A stretch of DNA of 64,000 nt from Telopea speciosissima (taxonomy: Eukaryota; Streptophyta; Magnoliopsida; Proteales; Proteaceae), in NCBI RefSeq assembly GCF_018873765.1, contig NC_057916.1, positions 47,308,540 through 47,372,539 on the forward strand, in the 5' to 3' direction. Shown one piece after another: positions 22,361 to 32,428 of the stretch. The position numbers and the translations under genes were made by a program. The notes beneath the pieces were generated by a model that saw only the letters and a list, made by a program, of their open reading frames with translations, made no database searches and had not been told where the DNA came from. The stretch's first letter is position 1, and each line of letters begins with the position of its first letter.

Positions 22361-22807
22361 TTAACAGTAAGCAATACACTTCTTCTTGCAGTCGATGGTG
22401 CATCGGCCACCGCCACCACCGGCGCCGTAGTTCCTACCAGAGCGGCTGTAGGAGGTAAAGCACTTGGCCGGACAAGTCACCTTTTTCTTGTAACAAGGGC
22501 CCCGCTCCTTGCACACCACTGTTGGGCGTATAACGCCGCCTTTAGAGTAACCCCCACCAGGACCTCCGTAACCGGAACCATAGCCGCCGCTGATTCCACC
22601 GTTGCCCAACCCTGGAATCCCAAAACCGCTTCCTGCGGGTCCGAAGAAACTGCCCACTCCTCCAGCACCACCCTTGTTGTTGCCCTTGTCTTTGGTGTTC
22701 ATCAGTTCGGCTTTGAAAGATCCATCCGATTCCGGGAGAACAGCGGCGGAGAGGGAAGTAGTTCCAAGCACAACTGCCAGCAGAAAAGAGCTTAAGAAGG
22801 AATTCAT
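22361..22807 (-). CDS. Secreted glycine-rich protein with eight-cysteine C-terminus
   Basis: An intact 148-codon ORF on the minus strand, stop TAA at 22,361-22,363. I choose the ATG at 22,807 (MNSFLSSFLLAVVLG) because it starts a clear signal peptide; an in-frame ATG 12 codons upstream would put charged residues before it. After the signal comes a short acidic/polar segment, a Gly-rich stretch with GGYGSGYGG-like repeats (about residues 45-95), and a C-terminus with eight Cys (CKERGPCYKKKVTCPAKC, then CTIDCKKKC and a final C). Proteins of this shape are known in plants as putative cell-wall or secreted glycine-rich proteins; the biochemical role is not established. Its even frame and lack of stops contrast with all neighbours, so it is probably a living gene. 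Confidence 0.85.
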   Translation of the reverse strand: MNSFLSSFLLAVVLGTTSLSAAVLPESDGSFKAELMNTKDKGNNKGGAGGVGSFFGPAGSGFGIPGLGNGGISGGYGSGYGGPGGGYSKGGVIRPTVVCKERGPCYKKKVTCPAKCFTSYSRSGRNYGAGGGGGRCTIDCKKKCIAYC

Positions 22808-22869
22808 TACTCTGTGTTTATGGTTTCGCTGATGTTCGAACAAGTGAAAGATAAGAGGATTGGGACTTG

Positions 22870-22884
22870 GGGTTGGTATTTAAG
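22870..22884 (-). promoter_or_regulatory. Possible TATA-like element of the glycine-rich protein gene
   Basis: TTAAATACC on the minus strand lies about 65-75 bp upstream of the chosen ATG. A second A/T box (TTTTTATAC) lies about 30 bp further upstream. Position is suitable but the sequence is weak. Confidence 0.35.
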
Positions 22885-23329
22885 CGGCGAGTTGGAAGGA
22901 AAGTATAAAAAGGAGCAATGGAGCATTTAAGGAGAGAGGATAAAGAGTTCGATGACAGTTGAGACGCACAGGAGAGAGAGATTGGCCTACCGTAGTGGCG
23001 TAGTCACTTCCTCACTTAGTGGTGTGCAATTATTAAAGCTCTTTTTTTCCTTTATAATTTATGATACAGTTCTTCCTCTTCGCTTACATGCATCATGCAT
23101 GGTACAAATGCTTTAGATGGTGTATTCCACTATTGGTGTCGGGAGTCAACGGTGTTAATTGGTTTGGTTTGATTTGGTTTGATTCATTTCGATGAAAGTA
23201 TTTTTTCGTAAAATTGAAATTGAATTGTTTAATAAATGATTTCACATGTTGAAATTGAAATCATTTATAAACAGTTTTTGTTTAAACTGTTATAAAGTCA
23301 GGATCATATCTCATTATTGAATCAATGCA
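22885..23329. other. Upstream region, no gene seen
   Basis: This holds the upstream region of the glycine-rich protein gene, then sequence that may be the far end of the copia remnant's LTR. There is a run of GGTTTGATTT-like repeats near 23,160-23,185. Confidence 0.4.
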
Positions 23330-23401
23330 CCTATATATACACAATAAATGAGTTATAGAATACCATAGAACCATACACGTGGTTACACCTAATGGACATC
23401 T

Positions 23402-24258
23402 CTAACAGGTCCTCTCAAGCTCAGTGGAGGTGAACCAACAGTGAGCTTTGCCCTTTAGCCATGTAAAACGAACACGGGATAGACCCTTGGCGAGGACGTC
23501 GGCATACTGATCAACAGTGGAGACACACCGCACAACAAGATGACGAGAGACTACCATATCACGAACAAAGTGATAATCAATCTCAATATGCTTCATCCGT
23601 GCATGAAACACAGGGTTAGCAGAGAGGAACGTGGCCCCAACATTATCACACCACACAATAGGCTGTTGAGACCAAAAAAAAATGCCAAGTTCCTGAAGCA
23701 AAGAGCGAAGCTAGACCAACTCTTGGGCAGCAAAAGCAACAGCCTTGTTCTCAACCTCGGTAGATGACCTCAAAACAGTCTTCTGTTTCTTCGAGCTCTA
23801 GGAGATCAGAGCAGAGCCAAAGTAAATGGCATAGCCAGAGGTAGATTTGCGATCATCAGGGCACCCTGCCCAATCAGCAGTGGGAACTATGTCGGATATG
23901 AAAGCCGTCCATGCAAGAGTGCTGCAAGTATCGTAGCAGCCGCTTGGCTGCAGCCCAGTGGACATCCGTAGGTCAATGCATAAACTGAGTGAGACGATTG
24001 ACTACAATGCTAATGTCATGACAGGTCATAAGGAGATATTGGAAGGCAACCACAACTCGCTGAAACTCTGTACCATCTGCTAAGGGAGTCCCCGAGGTCA
24101 AGGATAGAGGTTGCTCCGATGCTATCGGTGTCGTAATTGGCTTAGCATCCAACATCCCAGTGTTTTGAAGAAGTTCCGTGATATACTTACACTACAACAA
24201 GAAGAGACCAGTGGTAGAGCGAGAGACCTCTATTCCCAAAAAATAGTGGAGGTAGAGA
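23402..24258 (-). pseudogene. Copia RT C-terminus and RNase H remnant
   Basis: Recognisable are the end of RT (HYFLGIEVSRSTTGLFL near 24,250-24,200; MLDAKPITTPIASEQPLSL near 24,155), the [13 protein letters not shown] region near 23,860, and RNase H ([20 protein letters not shown]-like, with HIEIDYHFVRDMV near 23,590-23,540). Several stops and shifts interrupt it, for example near 24,190 and 23,972. Confidence 0.78.
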
Positions 24259-24716
24259 GAGCGAAGCCTCAGTAGATAGGCTGCAATAGAATCGGAGCCT
24301 TTCTGAAGATAAGACAGACGATCTTTGAGATCAAGAATTCATGTGCAGGACGCAGGAGCATAGATCCGAGCCAGGGTTTCCCAGGCATGACGAGCATTCG
24401 AAGAACTAACCACCTGAGAAATCGCGGACTCAAAGATAGAGGAGATGATCCAGCTTAAGATAAGTTGATCATGACGATCCCATAGCAAAGCAAGACTTGT
24501 CGATGACTCATCAGACAAATCAACCATCGGACAATAAAAACTCCCATCAATGAAGCCGAGAAGGTCATAACCTTTGAGAAGCGGAAGAAACTGAGCTTGC
24601 CAGAGGAGATAGTTCGACGCCGAGAGCTTCAGCAGCAGATGTGGCAAAATGTTCAACGCAACAACAGAACCGGAGCACCGAGAACATTACAAAAAGATGA
24701 ACTAGAGTGCGCCATG
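24259..24716 (-). pseudogene. Copia gag N-terminal remnant
   Basis: The gag domain reads LKLSASNYLLWQAQFLPLLK from about 24,640, then WDRHDQLILSWIISSIFES and RHAWETLARIYA near 24,380. Its original ATG is probably at 24,716-24,714 (MAHSSSSF), in another frame, so there is a shift near 24,660. A stop lies at 24,339, after which the gag frame continues to about 24,262 and passes into RT. Confidence 0.72.
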
Positions 24717-25139
24717 AGTGAAACAAAAAGCAAGAAGATGGAGTAACGCACAAGAAACAAGAAAAGCAAGAAGATGAAAAGGAAAAAGCATAAGAAACGA
24801 GGCACAAAAGGCCAAGACATGAATCACGGGACACAATAAGCGTAAGAAACGGATCGACACTCGTGAGAGCGGGTAATGCCACGGTGGCAATGATGAACAC
24901 CTGTGATCCTGAACCTAAAATTTTATTATAAGTGTCCCCTTGAAGCCCTGAATGTATTGGTCAAAGCCCCACAACCTTCCTCGAGGTTTGGGCCTTGACA
25001 GCAGCAACGTAGTCACGAATGGACTCACTCAACTAGTTTCATTCGTAGATCCATCTACACTATTTCTTGCCTTTTTGAGGTATTTTCGCTTGGAACCCAC
25101 GTCCCCATGTCTCGGACACCATAATTCGACCTTCGGATA

Positions 25140-27781
25140 AGATGGACCCCCACCCTTGCCATCAATTGGTTAGTTGGGCCATGAAAGTGGGCCCATAAGA
25201 CTTAAATAAACAATGAGTTCTTTTATTATAGCTTGAACCAAACAAACCTTAAGAACTAATGTGCCTTATAGGACTTACGGCAGACCCAAACATATCCTAA
25301 CTAAATGGACTAATTAGGTGGCGACCTTGGCCAAACAGGCCCTAAGGTTCAACTAAACCTAAAGGACTATCTTGTGTCGTAGAGACACTTAGGCAAACAA
25401 GCCCTAAGGCCTCTTTTGGTCCTTAAAAGATAAGGCATAGCCTCATATTCTCCTATCTCTCCCACTCCAAGCCAAACCGTGGAGGAGAAGAGACAAGGAA
25501 GAAGAAGAAGAAGAAGAAGTAGGAAGAGAAATGGGAGGGGAAGGGACGAAGATGGAAGGCATGCCAAAGGGGTTTGGCTGCCCTACCTCTCCCTCTCCTG
25601 TTGCTCGATCAAGGCTTGAAGAAAAGAAGAAAAAGGGAAGAAGGAGGAAGAAGATGGTGGATCTTCAAGGCTAGCTAGGGCTGGGATTGGAGCTCCACTC
25701 ACCAAGGTAAGCTCTAACTCTTGGTACCTCCCGCTTCTCCTTGTACATTCTTGATTTGAAGCAGACTCCTTGAGCTTGAGCTAACTTAGGGTTCCATTTG
25801 GGACTCAAGGTGAAGCTCAGCCCTTAAATGGGGTTCTAATGGTGATGACCAAGCCCTAATAAAGGCTTCTATTAGTTGCATTGCATCCGTTGTTGCTAAT
25901 TCCTTGATTTTAAAACCACCAAACCCTATCCTTGGACCAAATGGAGCCAAACCCTTATGTGATCTTGGATCCATGAGGTAAGCCTAGGTTCTAGTGACCC
26001 TAGGGAGACCTAGGACACCCCTCCATGACCCTGAGTGCCATGTGAACTCCAGGTTCCTGGAGGGGAAAACCCTAAGAAATCTCAGAAAAGAATTCTGATG
26101 GACGCATGAACAGAGTCACCATCGTGGTTCCGTCCGTAAGTTCATCCAATTTATCTTAGTGAAAATGATTCAAATGGATGCAGGAATGGATTTACTCTAT
26201 TGCCTCCATCCGCGGATCCGTTCCCTCTCAGGAATGTCTCAGGGATCGAGCGGATGCAGGGACGGATTCATAAGGCGCTTTCATCCGTAGTTTCGTGCCC
26301 TCTCGGGTGTGTCTCAGGGTTCGAACGGATGCAGAAAATGGATCCAGGTGGAAGTTCCATCTTTGGATCCGTCCCTCGTGATTTGACCTTTTTAGCCTGA
26401 ATGGAGTCAGGGACGGACTCACCTTGTTGATTCCGTCCATGAGTTCGTCCGTGCTATTTTGGTTTATACTTAAATTTAACTTTGGGGGCATAACATAAGA
26501 CCCCTTTTTACATCTTTTGACATTTGCTCTTGCATTCGTAGGCTACCCAACTCGATGGATAGAAGGTGCACCGGTAAGATTCATGTCAACCACGCCGAGT
26601 GACACCCGAGTTCGGTGAGTGGGTTTTGGGTGATTTATTTGGGCTTGAATATATATATTAACAATCATTATCATGTTATTATATGAATTATAAGCATCTT
26701 GTGTATTTGCATTGTTTATCTCGAATGTGAATTGCTATGAATTTGATGTGATAATGTTCTCACTATTGTATCGGTATACCGGAACCCCAGAATTAATTAT
26801 AAAACTTGTTAAATGTCATCCTGATCTATATGTGCCGTACTATGCTGGTACCCAGGTACTAGATGGAATGAGACGTTGATGCACCTAGAATACCTCTCGG
26901 GCCGATAGGACTTGCACGTAGTATATGTACGGCTAGGATTCTTGCTCCCTTATGCTATGACCCTTACCAACAGGGGCTTATGTGTTGGATAGTCTGAGCA
27001 CCTGTTGCCTGTGGAGGAGAGAGGCCAGGTCAGGGGTAGTGATGGCTATTGGGGTCTGCCACTGGGTGGTCAAATGGCTTCTACCAGCGTAGGCTCCCTC
27101 CTGATAACTAAGGTTTCATTAGGATGATAAGTTAAGTGACTCTCAGAGTCTCCTGAGTCATCACAGTAGCATACACTTGACTTAGAATTTGTGTGCTAGG
27201 TGGAAAATGAATCTAACATTACCATGCATCATGAATTGGTTGAAATTACGTGTTTGCGTGTATGGGCATTCCTCTTTGCTCTCTCACTAGCTTGTGGAGC
27301 TAACCCCGTTGCACAATCACTTTTTAGTTGATATGCAGGTAACCTCTTGATGAGCACCTATGGATGCGAATCAAGTGGACCCGGTGGATGGGACTTGGAT
27401 GTCGATGTACACCCAAGAATGGTGCCCTAGTGGTGTGATTTAATTATTTATTTCTGTGTTCATTTTTATTCATGTATAACTTCATATGTAAATATGTGGA
27501 GATAAATGGATGGTTACAGATATTACAATTGTATTACGTGTTATCATAGAGAATCGATGCTCTATATTTTCATGATTTAAATAAATTTCACTTCCGCTAA
27601 TTCTGTAATTGGAACGATTTATTCCATTGGATACGTTCCTGATGTTATCATGACTTGATAATCGGGTGGACTGTGGCTCGGGACACTGTATCTATGATCC
27701 TGATAGGTAATGGGATGACACCTGTTGTCCCAGTCACCCCCTTTATTGTAAAATATCTTTCATAAGGTTGGGGGCGTGACA
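25140..27781 (+). repeat. Diverged chromovirus-type LTR (left limit uncertain)
   Basis: The right end is clear: GGGGGCGTGACA at 27,781 followed by a Met-type primer site. Inside are blocks that resemble the solo LTR at 15,653-18,899 in order and wording (a CCTTACCAACAGGGG block near 26,960; a GTGCTAGGTGG block near 27,200). I did not find a convincing TGTCA start, so 25,140 is only an estimate and the left part may be unrelated DNA. No coding region of this element follows. The purine-rich ORFs near 25,400-25,650 are low-complexity. Confidence 0.6.
26160..26400 (+). repeat. Degenerate internal repeats of about 80 bp in the LTR
   Basis: The phrase CCCTCTC..G...GTCTCAGGG.TCGA.CGGATGCAG occurs near 26,220-26,262 and again near 26,298-26,333, with related CGGATGCA / CATCCG blocks on either side. 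The repeats are imperfect. Confidence 0.55.
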
Positions 27782-27784
27782 GAG

Positions 27785-27800
27785 TGGTATCAAAGAAATG
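27785..27800 (+). other. Primer-binding site (initiator tRNA-Met type)
   Basis: TGGTATCAAAGAAATG starts three bases after the LTR end at 27,781. It orients this LTR as a 5' LTR on the plus strand. Confidence 0.75.
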
Positions 27801-28284
27801 ATGCTCTGCACCGACCACAGTCTGGCGTAACCTCTTGATTTTCTCTCCACAATTTGGTTCTAAATTAAAAACCTCAAGAGCATAAATAGTTGTATGTAGA
27901 CATAGAAGGAGACTGATTGTGGTGAAATTGAGAAAATAGGCAAGTATGGAATTTAGGGCTTGAAACATAAGTTATTGAGTGATAACTATGATACTACCCT
28001 GTTAGGTCCTAAGTGAGTGATAAATAGCCAATCAAATATAACAACCCACAATCATAAAAAATGATCCAAATGAGAGAAATAAGTAAATGTATAAAACCAA
28101 ATCCAGCTGACAAATTGTTCCAAATTCCTTCTTTGATGGCAATTGTGTCCTTCCCAACTCAAAATACATACTTCCACTTGATGAGCCCAAGATTATCTAA
28201 GCCAATCAGAAAGCGCCATGTGTACCAGTGAACCAGCCCAAGGAGATGGACCCTGATAGGCCCAGAAGAAATCCGATGCAAACA
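27801..28284. other. No gene seen
   Basis: This is probably leader sequence of the element whose LTR ends at 27,781, or a deletion junction. No domain is recognisable in any frame. Confidence 0.4.
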
Positions 28285-28560
28285 TGGGCGCGACCTCTAC
28301 TATAGGTGCAGCCTCTCCACCTTGGGCGCGACCTCCACCTTGGGCGCGGCCCCTCCACCTTGGGCGCGACCTCCACCTTGGGCGTGATCTCTACCTTGGG
28401 CACGACCTCCACCTTAGGCGCAGCCCCTCCACCTTGGGCGCAACCTCCAACTTGGGCGCGGCCTCTCCACCTTGGGCACGACCTCTCTACCTTGGGTGTG
28501 ACCCCCACCATGGGCGCAACCTCTCTACCTAGGGTACGGCTTCTCCACACGGGCGTGACC
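28285..28560. repeat. Minisatellite, 18-20-bp unit, about 14 copies
   Basis: Imperfect tandem copies of CTCCACCTTGGGCGCGAC, alternating between 18- and 20-bp forms. The copies differ by CG-to-TG/CA changes (GGGCGCGAC, GGGCGTGAT, GGGCACGAC). Apparent ORFs in both strands (PKVEVAPKVEV on minus; HLGRDLHLGRD on plus) are by-products of the repeat. Confidence 0.88.
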
Positions 28561-28586
28561 TTCAACTTGATATGTGTTCTACATTG

Positions 28587-29999
28587 CAAATGGGAGAGAA
28601 GGGGAGGATTTATGGCATGAGTTTTAATGCCTTCATTTTCCACTCCGTCCCTTGAGGATAGATTTTTCTATTGGATATTTCTCAGTTGTGCTTAACTTCT
28701 ATATTATTTCTCGCTTTACTAAAATTCATGATCGAGTGTTTTCTTGTTCTGAAGCCCTTTCTACATTTGTCGGCCATGGATTGAGATTTTTTTTGATGCC
28801 CCAAGTACTTGTTGTAGAGCTCATGACTCTTCATGATCCTCTTTGTTGATTATATCTGGTAAGCCCCCTCAACTCCTCCCTTGTCCTTATTCTTTCTTTT
28901 ATGCATGCATTGAGGACATTGCATGAATTAAGTGTGGGGGGTGTGTGAGCTTACTTATTTAGTAAATTTTGATTGTGGTGGTAGTTTGGTGTTGTGCATA
29001 CGTCTCTTTGATTGCAAAGTGAGAGAAAGAGGGAATTAGGTGCCCTAGCATGTGAAATAATAAAGAAATCTCTTTTCAAGGATGGTAATTGGTTTGTATC
29101 CGGTGAGAGGGATTGAATTGGAAAGTATGAGCGTTATTTCATTTGATGGCTAGATTCCTCTAAGTGTTTTATGGATCCCTTGATCTTTTGGCTAGTAGTT
29201 GAGACCAATTTGTTTGTTGCAAGGCAAGGCATGAAAGTAAAAAAAAAAATGTGAAAAAAAATAAAGAAACAAAAAAGGAAAGTGGAATTCTTTGGGACTA
29301 GACAGGGCACTGTGCCTCAGGAAGCAGGGTGACTTGTTCGAAATTCTTTGGAAGGAAACTCAAAAAAAAACTCTTGCATCAATGCCTCAATGTCTTTATG
29401 GATATATGCAAAAAGCAAAACTACCAAGTATTTGGGTGTCTGGTGTATGCTCTATCATGTCATTCAAAGAACAGTAGTGAAGCAGAAATAGAGTTTGCTG
29501 TTGTGAAAGAAAAGCTTCTGCCTTAATGCCTGAAAAGAAAGTGTGGTAAAAAATACTCAAAGCCTAAGTCTTTGGTTCCATTGATATTATGAGTGGTTTA
29601 CCTAAAGGTGAGTAGTGTTCAGAAAATATAAGGAGATCCCTTGACCTTGATGCATGCTTGTTACTTGAATTGATGTGGGGTGATAAAATTCAAGTGTGGG
29701 GGAACCTTCGACTCCTTCATCTTTAGTTGAGCACTTTTTGAGATTATGTGCACTGTCCTACTTATGCTATGATTAAAATTTACAGTATTCAGTTACAATT
29801 AAATTTTGGGTGTTTATTCACTGCAAACACCCACGAGACAAAACTCGTCCACTAGGGGTAACCTGGGCGTTCAAAGGCTTATTGTACATGCTAAGTGCAT
29901 CCGTGATTCCTACGAAAGTGAGTTAGGATTTTTTACATTCTAGATTAGTTTTTCTTTTGCTTTACTTGAGGACAAGTAACATTCAAGTGTGGGGGAATC
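28587..29999 (+). mobile_element. 3' noncoding region of an X-type element, directly left of an X LTR
   Basis: The segment matches 42,917-44,351 along its whole length, including a short coding-like stretch (SRFTKIHDRVFS near 28,710), three AAGTGTGGGGG tracts (28,930; 29,692; 29,985) and a block with ACTAGGGGTAACCT near 29,852. The last tract abuts the LTR at 30,000. So the LTR at 30,000 is also the 3' LTR of a second, left-truncated copy. No gag or protease of that copy remains to the left. Confidence 0.82.
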
Positions 30000-31767
30000 T
30001 GATGAACACATTTATGTGTGAAATCTTAGGGCATAAAGCATACATTTTATCACATTGGACAGAGTTACTTTGGTGCTTTCTTGTGCTTTTCAGGTTTTTG
30101 GCTATTTTGTGCTAGTCTGGACTATCGGGAGCTGCATGTCCCAAGTTACACATAAAGTTATCATTTTTCTTTCCATGGCTGTAAAGAGGACTAAATTTGG
30201 AGCAAGTTGGACATAACGAAACACAAGTATGCATTCATCTAGCCCACCATACAATTGATTATTCTTTTCAGCCCAAGAAAGGATATTGGGTCAGAAAGGA
30301 GCTATAGTGCAAGCCCATAGTCATTCTATCACTGTCCAAGGACATTTTTGACATTATAGAAGATATTTCTAAGAAATGGTGGAGATCTACTGCAAGTACA
30401 GGGCCGTTTTGATAATTTTGCATTCTTGAAGAGAGAGAAGGACTGCTACCCACATGGAGGAACCACCACTGCCACTAGATTCCATTATTTTTTAAGGCCC
30501 ACTACTATCCACGATTTTTATTATGCTGCATTTAATGCTCCATGATTTTTAGAGGACACATTGGAGATTTTGTTATTTGATTGAGTGGAATCCTAGTCAT
30601 CACTCTCTCTCTCTCTCCTCCAACTTTTCAAGGGCACTTTTGAAATTCTACTTGGGATAGATTTATTTTGAAAGATATTCTCTCACCTATGAAAGGTTAA
30701 AAAGTCAAAGACGTTTTGATCTCATTGCTTGGAGAAGATATCTACAATGAAAAGGAAGCTAGGATTGGAAGTTTACTTTTCTAGAAATAGAAGGTTTATG
30801 TAGTTAGGATTTTTTGTATTTTCTTCTTTCTATTTTTTTTCTTTTTCTTAAGAGCCAAGGCATTGTAAAGGAGGAAGGAGAAGAGAATCTTCTCCTATTT
30901 TTGGATTCCCTTCTCACACTCTCTCTCCTCTCCACAATTTTTAGAGGGAGAGCAGCCCAAAATCGTGGAGCTCCTCCCCCTCTTTCCTTTTCTCTCTTCT
31001 TCTTCCCTTTCCCCTATAAATACCCCTTACCTCTCTTGTAAAGTTTGCTCATTAATTAGTGAAATTTGTTCTCTTCTTTTCCTTCTAAATTGTGATTTTT
31101 GGCTTTCTAGTTTTTAATTTTAATTTCATAAGATTTGTTATTTGAAGTTCTTAGTTTTGATTTCAAATTCTTAGTTTTGATTTCATAAGTCTAGTTTAAT
31201 GGTTGTAATAGGTTTAGTTTAAAGCTTCCTAGTCTAAGTTCCTATATTGATGACAAGGCTTGGAGATTTAGAAGAGGAAGCCATGGTAAGTTTATTCAAG
31301 TATTCATGCAAGCAAGTTCAATCCGGTTCAAGCACATCAAGGTATCTCATTCTCTAAACCCTTAATCTCATTCTCCCTCTCCTCTATCTCTCTCTATCTT
31401 CTTCTTCTTCTCCCTCTATTTCTTTTATTTTTTTATATGGTTGTGGTTTGTGGATGCACTTTTATTCCCTTATTCCTTTTTATGTGGTTATTATGTGTGG
31501 CTGCATTTCTATTCCTTTCAATTTGCGTTAGTTTGATAGGTTAGATGCTCATGTGTTAGGACGTAAATTTAATCCCTTAATTTTGTTAGATGCTTATGAG
31601 TTAGGATGCATTAATTTTTATTAGTTTAATTAGTTTAATTTAACACTTTAATTTGGTTCACTTTGCATTACTTTTAAGTTAGTTAAATAGAGTGGCGTAT
31701 ATCTCCTCGTGTTCGACCCGTAGTTGCGATTGACCCGTACGCTTGCGGTATTATTTTAATTCAAACA
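30000..31767 (+). repeat. 5' LTR of element X
   Basis: It runs from TGATGAACACATTTATG to TTAATTCAAACA (1,768 bp) and matches 44,352-46,089. A TATA box lies at 31,015-31,022. Pyrimidine-rich runs lie near 30,600-30,640 and 31,370-31,420. Confidence 0.9.
31015..31022 (+). promoter_or_regulatory. TATA box in X 5' LTR
   Basis: TATAAATA follows a pyrimidine-rich stretch and lies about 750 bp before the LTR end. The same box is at 45,366-45,373 in the other LTR. In the inverted partial copy the equivalent (48,186-48,200) is altered. Confidence 0.65.
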
Positions 31768-31773
31768 AGTTTT

Positions 31774-31791
31774 TGGCGCCGTTGCCTGGGA
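31774..31791 (+). other. Primer-binding site (tRNA-Asp type) of X
   Basis: TGGCGCCGTTGCCTGGGA begins six bases after the LTR end. It matches the complement of the plant tRNA-Asp 3' end except for one base (CTGG for CGGG). Confidence 0.85.
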
Positions 31792-32428
31792 GATTATTGT
31801 CCACTTTATTTTTCTGATTTTTAAGTAATTAGAAGTGCTTTATTTTATTTTACCTTTTCTTCTAAAAAAAAAAATCAGTTTTTGAAAACCTCTTCTTGTT
31901 CTCTTCTATTTCAAATAGTGTGCGTCCAATCTAAAGTCATTCATATGCTCCAACCCTCCATCTTTTGGTGTCCCTCATAGGATTAAGTTACCTATGACGC
32001 TGCATCTTGACTTGGTTGGGTGGATTGGCATGTGACTTATCTTTGGAGGTGACCACTCTTGATAACAGGAAAGCGACATAGTGAGTGAGTTTGGAGACAA
32101 AAACGTATAGTAGTCCTCCATCCTACATTAGAATCCGCTTGGGGTCGCACGTAGGTGGCTATAGAAGACTATACAGGTTCCATTGCTTTCAACCTATATG
32201 GCATCCTTACACCTTTGGAACCATTGTTTCAATTTTTTAGGGATAGATGTACTATCTACCTTGGACTCCCTCTTGTGTTTGGTGATTCTTTGTAAGTCTT
32301 TTATTTTTCTTTAATTTTCTAAAGGAGAACTCATATCTATTTAGGTGGCTTTGGTGTGGACTCGTGATTCAAGTAACCGTCTTATTAGAATACCACCTTC
32401 TCCACTACCCTTGACCCCACCTTTGACC
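31792..32428 (+). other. Leader of element X
   Basis: Noncoding sequence between primer site and gag; no gene recognised. Confidence 0.6.

Larger units (their letters stand above)
23330..24900 (-). mobile_element. Ty1/copia remnant with large internal deletion
   Basis: The minus strand carries the start of gag (about 24,716-24,262) joined directly to the end of reverse transcriptase and RNase H (about 24,255-23,402). Zinc knuckle, protease, integrase and most of RT are missing. On the minus strand a purine-rich GAGAGGACC followed by TGTTAGAGATG at 23,407 looks like a 3' LTR start, with a TATATATAGG box at about 23,330-23,340. I could not place the outer ends or a target duplication, so the limits are approximate. 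Confidence 0.7.

Noticed and set aside
25367..25567. Ser/Leu-rich ORF near a GAA-repeat tract
   Set aside because: Simple GAAGAA repeat read in antisense; no domain.
28206..28643. 145-codon ORF with PKVEVAPKVEV repeats, and a plus-strand counterpart
   Set aside because: It is a by-product of the minisatellite. The mixed 18/20-bp units do not preserve one frame, and neither strand has a recognisable domain.
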